DNA from: Salinarimonas ramus
Lineage (GTDB): Bacteria; Pseudomonadota; Alphaproteobacteria; Rhizobiales; Beijerinckiaceae
Assembly (NCBI RefSeq): GCF_014645695.1
Contig: NZ_BMMF01000005.1
Location: 49,797 to 113,796 of the forward strand
DNA: 64,000 bases
Direction: 5' to 3'
In this document: positions 47,423 through 54,715 of the stretch, piece by piece
Layout of the letters: every line of letters begins with the position of its first letter
How positions within the stretch are numbered: the stretch's first letter is position 1
Position numbers and translations under genes: made by a program
The notes under the pieces: generated by a model
Database searches by the model: none
Told to the model about the DNA's origin: nothing
What the model saw: only the letters and a program-made list of their open reading frames with translations

Positions 47423-47537
47423 GAGATCTCTTCCCGATGCTGGCGTGCGCCGATGCGCACGGGGCTGGCTCGTCCTGCGCGAACGCCTTGCGCGAGAACC
47501 TGAGGGTGATGATTGAAGGATTGGTAACAGGACCGTG

Positions 47538-47699
47538 TCAATTCTCGGGCGGCGCGTCCTCGTTCGTCGCGACGGGCGGTGTCCCGGCGTCGCCCGGCTT
47601 GGCCTCCCCCTTGGCGCGACCGCGGCTCTGGGCCTTGCGGCGCTTGAGGTTCTCGCGCAGGGCCGCGCGCAGGCGCGCGGCGCGCTCGTCGTCGGCCAT
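47538..47699 (-). CDS. Small basic protein upstream of murA (53 aa)
   Basis: 53 residues: [20 protein letters not shown] followed by [10 protein letters not shown] and an acidic, Pro-rich tail ending DAPPEN. ATG 47697-47699, stop 47538-47540. Similar short Arg/Lys-rich proteins are commonly annotated just upstream of murA in Alphaproteobacteria, and the sequence reads cleanly in this frame. Role unknown; same strand as murA, 115 bp away. Confidence 0.6.
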   Translation of the reverse strand: MADDERAARLRAALRENLKRRKAQSRGRAKGEAKPGDAGTPPVATNEDAPPEN

Positions 47700-47809
47700 G
47701 GCCCGGCCCTCTCCGCGGCGGTGGGGTGATCGGCGGGTCGCAGACCCGGGCGCGGCGTCGCACCCGCCCTGCGCGGCGCCCGAATGCGGCTATATTAGCC
47801 CTGGACGTG

Positions 47810-47823
47810 TTGATCAACGTCAA
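47810..47823 (+). promoter_or_regulatory. FNR/FixK-type box upstream of hemA
   Basis: TTGATCAACGTCAA matches the FNR/FixK/FnrL consensus TTGAT-N4-ATCAA at nine of ten positions, 74 bp before the hemA start. A possible -10 TATATT is at 47791-47796, just before it. hemA is a known FnrL/FnrN/FixK target in related bacteria. Whether the box activates (if transcription starts about 40 bp downstream) or represses is not clear. Confidence 0.65.
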
Positions 47824-47896
47824 GGCAGAAAGCCGAATATGCAGGTTCGATGGCGGCGGCTCGCATCCCCCGCGACCCTCGTCCCCCGGTGAGGCC

Positions 47897-49126
47897 ATGG
47901 ACTACACGCATTATTTCGAGAGCGCCGTGGGCGCCCTGAAGTCCGAGCGGCGCTATCGCGTCTTCGCGGATCTCGAGCGCATCGCCGGTCGCTTCCCGCG
48001 CGCCACCTGGCACGGCGCGCCCGGCGGCCCGCGCGAGATCACCGTGTGGTGCTCCAACGACTATCTCGGCATGGGCCAGCACCCCGACGTGATCGAGGCG
48101 ATGGCGCAGACCGCGCGCCGCTGCGGCACGGGCGCGGGCGGCACCCGCAACATCTCGGGGACGAGCCACCCGATCGTCGAGCTCGAGCGCGAGCTCGCCG
48201 ACCTGCACGGCAAGGACGCCGCCCTCGTCTTCACCTCGGGCTACGTCTCGAATCAGGCCGGCATCTCCACGATCGCGCGGCTCATCCCGAACTGCCTGAT
48301 CCTGTCGGACGCGCTCAACCACAATTCCATGATCGAGGGCGTGCGTCAGTCCGGCTGCGAGAAGCAGATCTGGCGCCACAACGACCTCGCCCACCTGGAG
48401 GAGCTGCTGCGCGCCGCCGGCGACCGGCCGAAGCTGATCGTCTTCGAGAGCGTCTATTCGATGGACGGCGACGTGGCGCCCATCGGCCGCATCTGCGACC
48501 TCGCCGAGCGCTACGGCGCCATGACCTATCTCGACGAGGTGCATGCCGTGGGCATGTACGGCGCCCGCGGCGCCGGCATCGCCGAGCGCGACGGGGTGAT
48601 GGGCCGTATCGACGTGATCGAGGGCACGCTCGGCAAGGCCTTCGGCGTGCTCGGCGGCTACATCACGGGTCGGACGGCGGTGATCGACGCGGTGCGCTCC
48701 TACGCGCAGGGCTTCATCTTCACGACCGCCCTGCCGCCGGCGATCTGCGCCGCCGCGGCGGCCTCCGTGCGCCATCTCAAGCACTCGCGCGCGGAGCGCG
48801 AGGGCCAGCAGCGCCAGGCGGCGCGCGCCAAGGCCGTGCTGGTCGAGGCCGGCATCCCGGTCATGCCGACGCCGACCCACATCGTCCCGGTGATGGTGCG
48901 CGATCCGGAGGCCTGCAAGGCGGCCTCCGACCGCCTGCTGGAGCGCCACGGCATCTACATCCAGCCGATCAACTATCCCACCGTCCCGCGCGGCACGGAG
49001 CGCCTGCGCATCACGCCGACCCCGCTCCACGGCGAGGCCGACATCCGGCACCTGCGCGACGCCCTCGTCGAGGTCTGGACGGCGCTGGGTCTCGCCTTCG
49101 AGGAGCGCGCGCAGGCGGCCGAATGA
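47897..49126 (+). CDS. hemA: 5-aminolevulinate synthase
   Basis: PLP enzyme that condenses glycine and succinyl-CoA to 5-aminolevulinate, the Shemin (C4) route of tetrapyrrole synthesis typical of Alphaproteobacteria. 409 residues: [59 protein letters not shown], the PLP Lys in [14 protein letters not shown], and [16 protein letters not shown] 47897 follows GAGG. Regulation by oxygen is suggested by the FNR/FixK-type box. Precedes tRNA-Thr. Confidence 0.97.
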   Translation: MDYTHYFESAVGALKSERRYRVFADLERIAGRFPRATWHGAPGGPREITVWCSNDYLGMGQHPDVIEAMAQTARRCGTGAGGTRNISGTSHPIVELERELADLHGKDAALVFTSGYVSNQAGISTIARLIPNCLILSDALNHNSMIEGVRQSGCEKQIWRHNDLAHLEELLRAAGDRPKLIVFESVYSMDGDVAPIGRICDLAERYGAMTYLDEVHAVGMYGARGAGIAERDGVMGRIDVIEGTLGKAFGVLGGYITGRTAVIDAVRSYAQGFIFTTALPPAICAAAAASVRHLKHSRAEREGQQRQAARAKAVLVEAGIPVMPTPTHIVPVMVRDPEACKAASDRLLERHGIYIQPINYPTVPRGTERLRITPTPLHGEADIRHLRDALVEVWTALGLAFEERAQAAE

Positions 49127-49229
49127 GGGGCGCCGGGCGGGGCCGGCGCGCGCCGATTATCCCTTGCGTCCCCGCCCGCGATCCTCTATGCACCCCCCAC
49201 GCCCGCCGGCCCGCCCGCGCAGGGCCTCG

Positions 49230-49304
<75 letters not shown>

Positions 49305-49601
49305 TCGAACCCTGCATCATCGTCAGTCGAACCGCCTGCGTACGCGGTCCGTCGCACGCGGGGAACCTCGTCTCGAAACGCGGCGGACGAAACGCAATAC
49401 AAACCGTCACCGCAATGCAGCCGCCACCTCCCCGCAGGAGAGGACGACGACCCGAGGGTCGGAGGGTGGGGTGGGCGGCGGGCCGCTCGGGGACGGTGCA
49501 TCGTGGCCGCCCGAGGCCCTCGCCGGCACGGCCGCCGGGGCTCGACGCCCCCGTCGTCTGCGTATACCTCAGCCCTCACGCCACCCACGGGGAGACACAC
49601 G
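49305..49601. other. Gap between tRNA-Thr and a small gene
   Basis: Just under 300 bp without a supported gene; reading frames here continue the tRNA and have no ribosome-binding sites. No clear terminator, repeat of the tRNA 3' end, or integrase fragment is seen. Confidence 0.5.
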
Positions 49602-49844
49602 ATGAATGCCGAGAGCGTCGAGGCGGTGACCGCCGACATCTACGCGTCGCTCGCGAACGACAACCAGGACATCGACCTGCACATCGCGCGCCTCAAGCAG
49701 GCGCTGGCGCGGGAAGGCGCGACGCAGGCGACGTTCGATCCCGTGCGGCTCGCGCAGAACAACAGGAGCGGCCGCAAGACGATGCAGTCCTACTTCCGCA
49801 AGCGCGGCGTCACTGTCGTCTTCGCGGACAAGGCGGGCGACTGA
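49602..49844 (+). CDS. Small conserved hypothetical protein
   Basis: 80 residues: MNAESVEAVTADIYASLAND, LHIARLKQALAREG and the end NRSGRKTMQSYFRKRGVTVVFAD. GGGGAG is 8 nt before ATG 49602. The basic RKTMQSYFRKRG segment recalls short proteins present in several Methylobacterium-like genomes, but I cannot name a family. Predicted cytosolic and helical. Confidence 0.6.
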   Translation: MNAESVEAVTADIYASLANDNQDIDLHIARLKQALAREGATQATFDPVRLAQNNRSGRKTMQSYFRKRGVTVVFADKAGD

Positions 49845-49869
49845 TCCCGCGTCCGGCGGAGAGGCCGCC

Positions 49870-50889
49870 ATGGATGATCGTCGCCGCCTCGTCGTGCATG
49901 CCTTCGGCCCTCCCGCGGAGGTCGTCCGTCTGGAGCGTCGCGCCTTGGAACGGCCGCGTGCGCACGAGGTGCGCGTGCGGATGCTCCTTTCCGCGATCAA
50001 CCCGTCCGACCTCGTGACGATCGCCGGCGCCTACCCGTCGCGAACGACGCTGCCCTTCGTGCCCGGCTTCGAGGGCGTGGGCGTGATCGACGCCGTCGGA
50101 TCGGAGGTCGCGGATCTGCGCCCGGGAGACCGCGTCCTGCCGATCGGGAGCGCCGGCTGCTGGCAGGAGGCGAGATGCGTCGACGCCTCCTGGTGCTTCC
50201 GCGTCCCCGACGCACTGCCGGACATTTCCGCCGCGACGAGCTACGTCAACCCGCTCACGGCGCTCCTGATGATGCACGACCGCATCGGCGTGCGAGCCGG
50301 GATGCTCGTCGCGATCGACGCCGCCGGCTCGGCGATCGGGCGCATGCTCGTGCGCCTCGCGACGGAGGCCGGCGCGCACCCGCTCGCGATCGTGCGTGAT
50401 GCGCGCACGCTACCCCTGCTCGACGGGCTCGGCGTCGCGCAGGCGCTCGTGCTGCCGCACGATGCAGACGCGGTCACGCTCGCCCGGATGCTGCGCGACC
50501 GGCTGGGGACCACGCGACCGCACGCCGTCCTCGACGCCGTCGGCGGCACGCTCGGAGAAGCTCTCCACGAAGTTCTCGCACCCGGCGGGCGCTTCGTTCA
50601 TTACGGGCTCCTGTCCGGCCGCCCGCTGCCGCCGGACCTGCCGCGACGCCGCCCGGACGTCTCGTTCGAGCTGTTCTGGCTCAGGCGATGGGTCCACGAC
50701 GAGCCGCGCGCGGTCGTCGCCGAGCGGCTCGGCGAGGCGTGGCGGCTCATCGCGCGCGGCGTGCTGGCGAGCGCCGTCGAGGCGGTGCATCCGCTCGAGG
50801 ACGCGATCGGCGCCTTGCGCGGGGCCGGCAGCGCCGGTCGCCGGGGCAAGATCCTCCTCTCTCCCGTCCAGGACCACGGCCAGGCGTGA
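49870..50889 (+). CDS. Medium-chain (quinone/enoyl) oxidoreductase, zinc-independent MDR type
   Basis: NAD(P)H-dependent reductase of the MDR superfamily (MECR/quinone reductase branch). 339 residues with GHEI-less N-domain LSAINPSDLVTIAGAY, PFVPGFEGVGVIDAVGSEVADLRPGDRVLP, SYVNPLTALLMMHD, and the cofactor site VAIDAAGSAIGRMLVRLATEAG; no catalytic zinc ligands are visible, matching 2-enoyl-reductase/quinone-reductase relatives. It is 25 bp after the small gene and 273 bp before the cluster, on the same strand. It could be part of the pathway or an ordinary gene. Confidence 0.82.
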   Translation: MDDRRRLVVHAFGPPAEVVRLERRALERPRAHEVRVRMLLSAINPSDLVTIAGAYPSRTTLPFVPGFEGVGVIDAVGSEVADLRPGDRVLPIGSAGCWQEARCVDASWCFRVPDALPDISAATSYVNPLTALLMMHDRIGVRAGMLVAIDAAGSAIGRMLVRLATEAGAHPLAIVRDARTLPLLDGLGVAQALVLPHDADAVTLARMLRDRLGTTRPHAVLDAVGGTLGEALHEVLAPGGRFVHYGLLSGRPLPPDLPRRRPDVSFELFWLRRWVHDEPRAVVAERLGEAWRLIARGVLASAVEAVHPLEDAIGALRGAGSAGRRGKILLSPVQDHGQA

Positions 50890-50996
50890 GCGTCGGGCGA
50901 GCGCTGCGACGGTCCTCGCCGCCGTTCTCCGCACGTCGGCGAAACGCTCGGTAAGGGGCGGACGCCCGGTGAGGAGCGGGTCGACACCGCTCTAAA

Positions 50997-51010
50997 TTGC
51001 ATCAATGCAA
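50997..51010. promoter_or_regulatory. Perfect inverted repeat TTGCAT-N2-ATGCAA upstream of the biosynthetic cluster
   Basis: TTGCAT (50997-51002) and ATGCAA (51005-51010) in the A+T-rich stretch 80 bp before the predicted -35. A good candidate operator for the cluster. A nearby ATGCTTGCAAAATTG (about 51045) contains another half. The binding protein is unknown. Confidence 0.5.
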
Positions 51011-51083
51011 AATCAGGTTGCTCCGGCTCGAAAGAGCCGCAATATGCTTGCAAAATTGAAAGTTGTCGTAACGTGATCAGCTG

Positions 51084-51112
51084 TTGACTTGGTTGTAAGT
51101 GCTGCCTATTTT
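51084..51112 (+). promoter_or_regulatory. Predicted sigma-70 promoter of the biosynthetic cluster
   Basis: -35 TTGACT (51084-51089), 17-nt spacer, -10 TATTTT (51107-51112), about 50 bp before the first start codon, in the A+T-rich gap. A plausible start for a long transcript. Confidence 0.6.
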
Positions 51113-51162
51113 CCCGTCACCGAGGGTTGTCTCCCAGGCGCCCAGACAGAGGATCGGACGTC

Positions 51163-51918
51163 ATGCAGGACTTTCATCAAGCCGGCTACTGCCACTACGA
51201 TCTTTCGCCGGCTCTGGACATGTTGAACTACCGTGATGCATGGGTCGAGCTGAAGAACGCGTTCAACGACCTTCCGCGCGACCCCTACGCGAGCCAAGGT
51301 GTCCTTCGGCAGCGTCGTTATGGGTGCGGTTTCTACAAAGCCTACCTGAACGAGCTTGACTGGATGAAGTCTTCCCTCGGAAGCGAGGTCATCTACGATC
51401 AGGGCGAGTACAATCCAGAGCATCGAAATCAAGCGCGACGCTTCCCCTCGATTCCGCGGGAAATACTTCGCAACCCTGTCTTGAAGCTTCTGATCGACAA
51501 CGATTTTCACAGGACGCATTTCGCAAGGGAATTCGATTCCCTATACCGCGTCGGCGTTCACCTCGTCCGCCTCGTCGTGGACCCGCAGCACCCCGTGGCC
51601 ACGGTGTCGCCCGACTGCCTGCACCGCGACGGCGAGCCCTACACGTTCGCGCATCTCGTCCATCGCGAGAGCGTCGTCGGGGGCGAGAACTACATCGCCG
51701 CGGCCGATGCCGCCGGTCGCGATCCCGAGACGCTGTCGCAGGAGGAGATCCTGGCCAAGTTCGTGCTCGAGCGCGAGCTCGAGAGCTTCGGCGTCGACGA
51801 CTTGCGGGTCAGCCACGCGCTCGCCGACGTGCGGCTCGCACCCAGCGCCACGCGCGGCGTGCGCGACATCGTGCTGGTCGACTTCACCCCCGTCGCCACG
51901 GTCCTCGGGCAGCACTGA
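51163..51918 (+). CDS. Fe(II)/2-oxoglutarate amino-acid dioxygenase (2OG-Fe_Oxy_2/IDO type)
   Basis: Likely hydroxylates a free L-amino acid, as the isoleucine 4-dioxygenase family does. 251 residues with a cupin-superfold core: iron ligands His154-x-Asp156 in CLHRDGEPYTFAHLVHRESV, the GGENY after them, distal His218 in LRVSHALADVRL and a 2OG-binding Arg in RGVRDIVLVDF. All catalytic residues are present. ATG 51163 is chosen because upstream residues (SPRRPDRGSDV) are promoter-leader sequence. Its TGA overlaps the ATG of the next gene (TGATG), so the two are translationally coupled. It is the first gene of the cluster. Confidence 0.84.
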   Translation: MQDFHQAGYCHYDLSPALDMLNYRDAWVELKNAFNDLPRDPYASQGVLRQRRYGCGFYKAYLNELDWMKSSLGSEVIYDQGEYNPEHRNQARRFPSIPREILRNPVLKLLIDNDFHRTHFAREFDSLYRVGVHLVRLVVDPQHPVATVSPDCLHRDGEPYTFAHLVHRESVVGGENYIAAADAAGRDPETLSQEEILAKFVLERELESFGVDDLRVSHALADVRLAPSATRGVRDIVLVDFTPVATVLGQH

Positions 51919-53429
51919 TGACCGCCGGCGCGCAGATCACGGGCGGGCAGCGCCACCTTCTCCTGCCGATGCAGCCCACCCCGAACGGTGCGCTGCATCT
52001 CGGACACATGTCGGGGCCCTTCCTGCAATCCGATATCGTGGCACGTCGCCTGCGCCAGCTCGGGGCGGACGTCACGGTGATGTGCGGCGCGGACGTCTAC
52101 GAGAACTGGGTCCTCCTGCCGGCGCGGCAGGCCGGCGTCGACCCTGCGGAATTGTGCGAGGACAACGCCGCTCAGATCCGCAGGGACCTCGCCTATTTCG
52201 GCATCGATCTCGCGTATTGGGCGAACCCTCTCTCGCGCGCCGATCGCGAGCCCTACGAGGAGCTGCACAACCGGCTTCTCGGCGAGGCGATCGCCGCCGG
52301 CGGGCTGGAGCTGCGCACGGAGCGCGTCCCGTACTCGCGTCGCACCGGCACGCCGGTCTACGGCGTCTGGCTGCAGGGCGTCTGCCCGGGCTGCCGCGAG
52401 CCGGCCGGCGGAAACTCGTGCGAAAATTGCGGCTATCACTACCAGCCCGACGAGATCCTCGAGCCGCGCTCGCGCGACGGCGAGACGGATCTCGACTGGC
52501 GCGAGGAGCGATCCTGGTACACGGCGAGCGCTTCTCCGGCGGCGCTGGCGGAGGAGCTCGCCCGCCGCGTCCCGCAGGAGGAGTTCCGATCGCTCGCCCT
52601 CGCCTACGCGGAGGGTGCGGCACCGCGCACGCGCCTCACCGCGCCCGACGCGTGGGGCATTCCCAACCGTGTCGACGGGCACGGCGCGACGATCTGCAAC
52701 ACCTTCTACGGCTATTGCCACTATCTCGCCTCCGTGTTCGCGGCGCGCCGGGACCTGCCGAACCCGCTCACCGCGGCCGGTGCGGAGACGCGCGTGTGCG
52801 TCTTCGCCGGGATCGACAATCTCGCCGCTGCCTTGATCGGGCCGGCCAACATCGCGAATGCCGTCCCGGAGCTGCGCAATTTCGACGAGGTGCGCCTCTC
52901 GAAATTCCTCCTCTTCGAGAAGCGCAAGTTCTCCACCAGCCGCGTGCACGGGGTCTGGCTCCGAGACCTGGCGACGCTCGATCGGGTCCACCCCGACGAG
53001 CTGCGCCTCTACCTGGCGACGATCCTGCCGGTCTCGGAGGAGACCGATTTCGACCTTCGCGACTGCGTCGCCTTCGTGAACCGACATCGCGGCGCCTTGC
53101 GGCAGGCGCTCTCGCGCCTCGCGCGCGGCGCGGACGTCGAGCCTTTCGCTCCGGAGCACGCCGACACGAGCCCCGCGCGCCTCGCAAGCGACTATCTCGC
53201 CTTCCTCGAGGAGCCGTCGGAGGCGGACGCACGGTGGCTCTCGCGCTTCGCGTGCGTCGCGACGCCTCTCCTGCCGAGGCTCTCCGCGGAGATCGTGGCG
53301 CGCTTCGGGCCGGGCGGCGACGCCGTCCTGCCGAGCCCGCTCGGCGACGATCTCTCCGTGGAGGACCTGGCGCCGGTAGCGCGCCGGCAAGCCCCTCCCC
53401 CTTCCACCGGCACCGCTGGAGGCCGCTGA
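51918..53429 (+). CDS. Methionyl-tRNA-synthetase-like class I synthetase (probable N-N or amide ligase)
   Basis: Activates a carboxylate as adenylate. 503 residues with class I signatures: HLGH (residues 27-30, in ALHLGHMSG), zinc-binding cysteines 156, 159, 168, 171 in CPGCREPAGGNSCENC as in MetRS, and KFSTS (337-341) in the place of KMSKS. The C-terminal part is helical, but I see no tRNA-binding extension. The gene is inside a biosynthetic operon, not with other tRNA genes. Related MetRS-like domains in hydrazine synthetases (Spb40, Tri28 type) activate glycine or another amino acid for attachment to an N-hydroxylated side chain; there they are fused to a cupin domain, here none is fused. 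Its TGA overlaps the next ATG by 1 bp. Confidence 0.8.
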   Translation: MTAGAQITGGQRHLLLPMQPTPNGALHLGHMSGPFLQSDIVARRLRQLGADVTVMCGADVYENWVLLPARQAGVDPAELCEDNAAQIRRDLAYFGIDLAYWANPLSRADREPYEELHNRLLGEAIAAGGLELRTERVPYSRRTGTPVYGVWLQGVCPGCREPAGGNSCENCGYHYQPDEILEPRSRDGETDLDWREERSWYTASASPAALAEELARRVPQEEFRSLALAYAEGAAPRTRLTAPDAWGIPNRVDGHGATICNTFYGYCHYLASVFAARRDLPNPLTAAGAETRVCVFAGIDNLAAALIGPANIANAVPELRNFDEVRLSKFLLFEKRKFSTSRVHGVWLRDLATLDRVHPDELRLYLATILPVSEETDFDLRDCVAFVNRHRGALRQALSRLARGADVEPFAPEHADTSPARLASDYLAFLEEPSEADARWLSRFACVATPLLPRLSAEIVARFGPGGDAVLPSPLGDDLSVEDLAPVARRQAPPPSTGTAGGR

Positions 53430-54715
53430 TGCAGACCTGCGACGTCGCTCTCGTCGGAGCGGGACCCTCCAACCTCAGCCTCGCCGCGCATCTGGAGGGA
53501 GATCCCGGGCTCGACTGGGCACTCTTGGAGCGACGGGCCGAGCCGCGCTGGCACGAGGGCATGCTGCTCCCGGACGCGCGCCTGCAGAGCTCGCACTTCA
53601 AGGATCTCGTCTTCATGAGCGATCCTGGGAGCCCGTTCACCTTTTTCAGCTACCTACACGAGCACGGGCTCCTCTATCGCTACATCCATGCCGAGTATTC
53701 GACTCCGCTGAGGCGTGATTTCGATCGCTATCTCCAGTGGGTTTTGCTCAAGCTCGGCGAGCGCGTGTCGCTCGGCGAGGCCGCCCTGGGCCTCCACTAC
53801 GAGAACGGACGGCTCGTCCTGTCCACCGACAGGCGAACGCTCGCGGCGAGAGACGTCGTCCTGGGGATGGGACACACCCCACGTATCCCCCGAACGAGCC
53901 TGGACCCCAGCGACGAGCGCGTCTTCCATTCCAGCCGCTACCGGGAGCGCAGGCGCGATCTCGGCGACTTGCGCGGACGCTCGATCGCCATCGTCGGCGG
54001 CGGCCAGTCGGCGGCGGAGATCCTCCTCGATCTCGTCTCGGACGACGACATGCCGCGGCGCCTGACCTGGCTCTCGCGCGGGCTCGCCTTCCGAATGTTC
54101 GACGAGACCGTGCTGTGCAACGACATCTATACGCCCGAATTCGCGCGGTACTTCTTCGGTAGCCCGGCCCCCGTGCGCGCACGGCTCAACGAGACCTACA
54201 AGAGCTCCTCGGACGGCATCGTCGCGGACCTGATGCTGTCGATCTTCCGGCGCTTCTACGTGCTGGACCGCGAAGGCGCCTCGCACCCCGAGAGGCGCAT
54301 CCTGCTGGGACGCACGATGCAGGATCTCGCCGACGCGGGGACGGGCGAGGTGGAGATCACCTGCGAGGACGCGACGACCGGCCGGGCGGAGAGGATCACC
54401 GCCGACATCGTCGTGCTCGCCACCGGCTACGAGACCGGCTTCGGCGCGCTGGAGCCCGCGCTCGACACGCTCGCGCAGCGCGACGCACAGGGCGCTCTCG
54501 TCTTCGAGCGAGACTACACGCTGCGCCTGCGGCCGGGCATCGAGGGCGTGCGCATCTTCGCCCAGAACGCGTCCGTCGACACCTACGGCTGGGTCGATCC
54601 CAATCTGGGCGGGACGTCCTATCGCAGCGCGACGATCGCCAACGTCCTCCTGGGACGGGATCGGTACCGGAACGGCGGCAGCGCCACGTTCGTCGACTGG
54701 GGCGGCGACGCATGA
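53429..54715 (+). CDS. L-lysine N6- / L-ornithine N5-monooxygenase
   Basis: FAD- and NADPH-dependent N-hydroxylase of the IucD/SidA/PvdA family. 428 residues: FAD site DVALVGAGPSNLSLAAHL, WHEGMLLPDARLQSSHFKDLVFMSDPGSPFTFFSYL (the family's substrate-side signature), NADPH motif SIAIVGGGQSAAEILLDL and VLATGYETGFGALEP in the C-terminal part. Lysine and ornithine hydroxylases cannot be told apart by eye. Starts ATG 53429 overlapping the previous stop (TGATG). In hydrazine pathways the N6-hydroxylysine it makes is the substrate of the MetRS-like partner; a siderophore role is possible but no iron-uptake genes are present. Confidence 0.9.
   Translation: MQTCDVALVGAGPSNLSLAAHLEGDPGLDWALLERRAEPRWHEGMLLPDARLQSSHFKDLVFMSDPGSPFTFFSYLHEHGLLYRYIHAEYSTPLRRDFDRYLQWVLLKLGERVSLGEAALGLHYENGRLVLSTDRRTLAARDVVLGMGHTPRIPRTSLDPSDERVFHSSRYRERRRDLGDLRGRSIAIVGGGQSAAEILLDLVSDDDMPRRLTWLSRGLAFRMFDETVLCNDIYTPEFARYFFGSPAPVRARLNETYKSSSDGIVADLMLSIFRRFYVLDREGASHPERRILLGRTMQDLADAGTGEVEITCEDATTGRAERITADIVVLATGYETGFGALEPALDTLAQRDAQGALVFERDYTLRLRPGIEGVRIFAQNASVDTYGWVDPNLGGTSYRSATIANVLLGRDRYRNGGSATFVDWGGDA

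Noticed and set aside
51707-53428. Upstream extension of the N-monooxygenase frame (1002 codons)
   Set aside because: The first 574 codons are Arg/Ser-rich shadow of the oxygenase and MetRS-like genes; the FAD motif begins right after ATG 53429.
51918-53429. Housekeeping methionyl-tRNA synthetase (metG)
   Set aside because: It is embedded in a biosynthetic operon, is shorter than typical MetRS and shows KFSTS; a resistance copy remains possible but plain metG is unlikely.
53429-54715. Siderophore cluster as the role of the N-monooxygenase
   Set aside because: No siderophore synthetase, TonB receptor, ferric transporter or Fur-like box is visible; the MetRS-like/DAO partners fit a hydrazine route better. 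Not excluded because the right end is cut.
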